NCBI GenBank assembly: GCA_049516155.1
Contig: JBEKTJ010000285.1
Coordinates: 1-7,343, forward strand
DNA from: Bog-159 sp049516155
GTDB lineage: Bacteria; Acidobacteriota; Terriglobia; Bryobacterales; Bryobacteraceae
Length of the DNA: 7,343 nt
Reading direction: 5' to 3'
The notes under the pieces are model-generated. The model worked only from the letters and a program-made list of their open reading frames with translations. It was not told where the DNA came from and did not search any database. Both the position numbers and the translations under genes were made by a program. This document shows positions 4,720-7,343 of this stretch, in pieces. Position 1 is the stretch's first letter. The number at the start of each line of letters is the position of its first letter.

Positions 4720-6656
4720 ACGCTCTGCGGCGCATATACTCTTGCACGCCGCGCCGAGACTCTTCTCGGCGCTTGGCTGTCGCGATGTTGCTCTGCGCGC
4801 CCTTCGCGTGGGCGCAGCAGCCTTCTATTGCGCTCATCCCGCCGAAAGCGCCTGCCTTCCTGCGTCCGTATCTGGGGCCTGCGGCGCCGCCCGTCCGCTT
4901 GGCTAATTCCCCGCGGCTGGCCGAATTGGTGCGCGCCGGGACGCTTTATCTTACGGTCCAGGATGCCATTGCACTGGCCCTGGAAAACAACATCGACATT
5001 GAGGTCGCCCGCTACAATCCGCTCATCCTTTCATTGAACGTCACTCGCGCCGAGGCGGGTGGCACATTGCCCGGCGTGCCCAGTAACGCCTCGCAAGCGG
5101 GCTCGGTGGCGTCGGGGCAAGGCGTCGCCGGCAGCCAACAAGCCGCCGGGGTCAGCGCGCCGGGAACCGGGTCGAGCCACGTCCAGTCCACCAACGCCAC
5201 CATTTCCCAGATCGGACCTGTCACGCCCACGCTGGATACCGTGATCCAGGAAGCCAGCACGTTCAGCCATACCACTTCCCTGTATCCGGATTCGCAGGCG
5301 AGCGCCACCTCCACCCTGGTGGATGGGACGCGGGCACTCACGGCCAGCGTACAACAAGGGCTGCTTACAGGCGGGACCCTCAACCTGACCTACACCGACC
5401 ACTACTTGAACGAGAATTCGCCCACGGATGTGCTGAACCCGACTTCGGCCCCGGTGCTCTCCATATCCGTAACGCAGTACTTGCTGAACAACGCCGGCGT
5501 GGCCGTCAACGCGCGCTTCATTAACGTCGCCAAGATGAACCGGGATGCCTCGGACATGGCTTTCCAAACGACGGTGACCAACGTCGTCTCCCAGGTGTTG
5601 AACGCGTATTATTCAGTGGAAGCCGCGGATGAAGACGTAAAAGCCAAGAGGAGCGCCGCGGAAACCGCTACCACGTTCCTTGGAAACGTAAAGGAACAGG
5701 TGCGTATCGGATCGCTGGCGCCTTCGGAAACGATCAATGCCGAGAGCCTGGGCATTACCGCTCAACAGGCCCTGATGGACTCCGAGACGGCCCTGAAACA
5801 GCAGGAGATTCAATTGAAGAACCTGCTGAGCCGCAATGGTACCGCCGACCCCCTACTGGCCGGTTCGCGCATTCTGCCCGTCGATCCTATCGTGATCCCG
5901 GACCATGACGACCTCCCTACGTTGGAGGAACTGGTCAAGCAGGCCCTTGCCAACCGTACGGATCTGGCGAGCGAACGGGAAAATGAAGCGGCCACGGCAG
6001 TGAGCAATCTGGGAACCAAGAATGGAGTCCTGCCGTTCGCGGTGGTGCTCGGCAGCGAGAGCCAGGCCGGGATTGCGGGAACCGCGAGGACGGTCACTTT
6101 CGATGGGTTCACGGCCACGCCGAACCCTTACTTTGTGGGTGGCATCGGCACGGCGCTGGGCCAGGTCTTCCGCCGCGACTTCCCCTCCGAAAACATCACC
6201 GGAGCGTATGAAATGACGTTCCGGAACAGGCAGGCGCTGTCCGACTATGCTATCGACCAGTTGAGTTTCCGCCAGACCCAATTGTCTACCCGCAAGGACC
6301 TGAATCAAGTGCAGGTCGATGTCCAGAACTACCTCATCGCGTTGCGGCAGGCGCGCGCCCGGTACGAAGCCGCCGTTCGCAACCGGACACTGCAAGAGCA
6401 ACTATATACCAGCGAGCGGCGGCGATTCGAATTGGGAGCGTCTATTCCATACAACGTGACCCAACAACAGCGCGACTTGATGACGGCGCAAAATTCGGAA
6501 ACCGCGGCGCTGGTCGCTTATGTCAGCGCACGCATCGCACTCGACCGGACGACGGGCGCCATCCTATCGGCCAATCGCGTGTCGTTGGTTGAAGCGCGCG
6601 ACGGCAAGGTCATGCGCGAGTCGACGATTACCCAGCCTGCCACGAACCGGAAGTAG
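4716..6656 (+). CDS. TolC-family outer-membrane channel, second copy (paralogue)
   Basis: This 646-residue protein is a diverged paralogue of the preceding gene. The signal peptide has a long basic start (to Arg19), a hydrophobic core 20-30 and a likely cut at AWA/Q after residue 33. The shared pre-domain element is RLANSPRLAELVRAGTLYL (61-79). The first helix with LALENNIDIEVARY (87-100) comes next, then a Gly/Ser/Ala/Gln-rich insertion (115-163), beta segments (about 206-255), a long helical stretch (265-374, ending LSRNG), a helix (402-430), a loop with FRRDFP (485-490), and the last helical stretch (505-612). The same landmarks in the same order in both proteins point to tandem duplication. 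Divergence is greatest in the insertions and surface loops, which suggests different substrates or accessory contacts, or hetero-oligomers; the last is speculation. It ends 36 bases from the stop of the convergent ATPase gene, with no clear intrinsic terminator between. Confidence 0.9.
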   Translation: MNALRRIYSCTPRRDSSRRLAVAMLLCAPFAWAQQPSIALIPPKAPAFLRPYLGPAAPPVRLANSPRLAELVRAGTLYLTVQDAIALALENNIDIEVARYNPLILSLNVTRAEAGGTLPGVPSNASQAGSVASGQGVAGSQQAAGVSAPGTGSSHVQSTNATISQIGPVTPTLDTVIQEASTFSHTTSLYPDSQASATSTLVDGTRALTASVQQGLLTGGTLNLTYTDHYLNENSPTDVLNPTSAPVLSISVTQYLLNNAGVAVNARFINVAKMNRDASDMAFQTTVTNVVSQVLNAYYSVEAADEDVKAKRSAAETATTFLGNVKEQVRIGSLAPSETINAESLGITAQQALMDSETALKQQEIQLKNLLSRNGTADPLLAGSRILPVDPIVIPDHDDLPTLEELVKQALANRTDLASERENEAATAVSNLGTKNGVLPFAVVLGSESQAGIAGTARTVTFDGFTATPNPYFVGGIGTALGQVFRRDFPSENITGAYEMTFRNRQALSDYAIDQLSFRQTQLSTRKDLNQVQVDVQNYLIALRQARARYEAAVRNRTLQEQLYTSERRRFELGASIPYNVTQQQRDLMTAQNSETAALVAYVSARIALDRTTGAILSANRVSLVEARDGKVMRESTITQPATNRK

Positions 6657-6692
6657 GCCGAAGTTTGAGTCAGTGGGGCAGCCGCGTTGCGC

Positions 6693-7343
6693 CTAAGCGA
6701 TCCCGAGACGATGGAACACGGGCACTTTGACGAAATCCAGGATCAATGCAAATATCACCGCCCCCACCAGCGCTCCAGCCAACACGAGTATAGGCAGAGG
6801 AGCCATGGCGATGCCGCAGGCCGCCAACGTCGACGCGATCGTCAGATCCATAACTGAAGATCCGACGAGCCACCGGCTTGGACGGCATGACCCCAGGTGC
6901 TGGCGTTCGCGATTCGTGTAAGTCGTGGCTTGATTGCCGAACACGATCAGTACGAAGGCCATAGTCCTCAGCATGTCGATTCCAAGACCCAGGCGGAATT
7001 TGGCGACGGCCAGGAAGGCCGTGCAAAAGACCAGCTCGCAAAGCCCGACAAAGACCCCAGCGGCAGTCAATGCGCCGATGCGCCACGCATTGGGCTTGGG
7101 TGATGGCCGTACATTGTCGGTCGCCAGGGACATGCCGAGTAGGTCGCCGGTGAGCATTATGATCACCATCAACATGGGAGTGAGGATGGCGTGCCCAGTC
7201 ATGACCAGGCCCGCCGCCAGAAAGAACACCTGCACTATCTTCTTGTTCACCGAGTTCAGCGTATAAGTCAGGATCCGTTGGAACGTCACCCGGCCTTCTT
7301 TTACCGAAGCGACGATTCCGCCGAGTCCCGGCTTGGTCAACAC
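6693..7343 (-). CDS. P-type ATPase, P-IIIA (H+-pump) type, C-terminal part
   Basis: The visible 217-codon fragment is the C-terminal membrane domain of a cation-pumping P-type ATPase. The phosphorylation (DKTG) and nucleotide-binding domains lie beyond the right edge, so the GTG at 7341-7343 is internal and not a start. In order there is the end of the cytoplasmic part (VLTKPGLGGIVASVKEGR) and FQR before M5, then six membrane segments (about 36-50, 52-74, 89-112, 124-143, 159-182 and 184-206). The segment TGDLLGMSLATDNVRPSPKP (65-84) aligns with LNDGTIMTIS..DRVKPSP in plant plasma-membrane H+-ATPases. Asp67 falls at the conserved M6 aspartate of proton pumps. The ion is therefore probably H+, but this is inferred from the subfamily. 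It is convergent with the TolC operon, from which it is functionally separate. Confidence 0.88.
   Translation of the reverse strand: MLTKPGLGGIVASVKEGRVTFQRILTYTLNSVNKKIVQVFFLAAGLVMTGHAILTPMLMVIIMLTGDLLGMSLATDNVRPSPKPNAWRIGALTAAGVFVGLCELVFCTAFLAVAKFRLGLGIDMLRTMAFVLIVFGNQATTYTNRERQHLGSCRPSRWLVGSSVMDLTIASTLAACGIAMAPLPILVLAGALVGAVIFALILDFVKVPVFHRLGIA

Noticed and set aside
4755..4790. Arg-Arg pair in the second TolC signal peptide as a Tat signal
   Set aside because: It lacks the usual Phe-Leu-Lys after the pair, and TolC-type proteins are exported unfolded through Sec. Nearness to tatA is not evidence.

Overview
The window looks like a chromosomal segment of a GC-rich Gram-negative bacterium. 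The best guess is an Acidobacteriota of the Solibacter/Bryobacter kind. This rests on codon usage, on outer-membrane channel proteins of enlarged TolC type (a pair more than 630 residues long, with Gly/Ser-rich surface insertions), and on an isolated short TatA; it is inference, not a database match. The two outer-membrane channels establish a double-membrane cell.

Layout. Bases 1-660 hold no confident long gene. They contain a cluster of strong inverted repeats and, on the minus strand, a 29-codon reading frame (284-373) with a very good ribosome binding site. It encodes one hydrophobic helix followed by an arginine-rich tail and is the most novel-looking item here. Then comes recA (667-1731, +), a putative terminator, a good sigma70-type promoter with an overlapping dyad, and an HU-family nucleoid protein (1960-2268, +) that ends at a strong intrinsic terminator. 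A short tatA (2391-2561, -) converges on that terminator. Divergent from tatA, across a 256-base regulatory gap with a 7+7 inverted repeat, is a two-gene operon of paralogous TolC-family outer-membrane proteins (2818-4719 and 4716-6656, +). The two are joined by an ATGA overlap and so are probably translationally coupled. Converging on them from the right edge is the 3' end of a P-type ATPase gene (6693-7343, -). The conserved part of its membrane domain matches the P-IIIA (H+-pump) subfamily.

How the genes fit together. recA and the HU gene are DNA-maintenance genes, but each seems to have its own expression signals. The TolC pair supplies outer-membrane exit ducts for efflux or type I secretion. 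No inner-membrane pump or periplasmic adaptor is in the window, so the partners are elsewhere. TatA is the pore-forming part of the twin-arginine export system, with no TatC nearby. I see no mobile element, CRISPR array, rRNA or tRNA. Apart from the small frame and its hairpin cluster, the window is largely ordinary chromosomal content.
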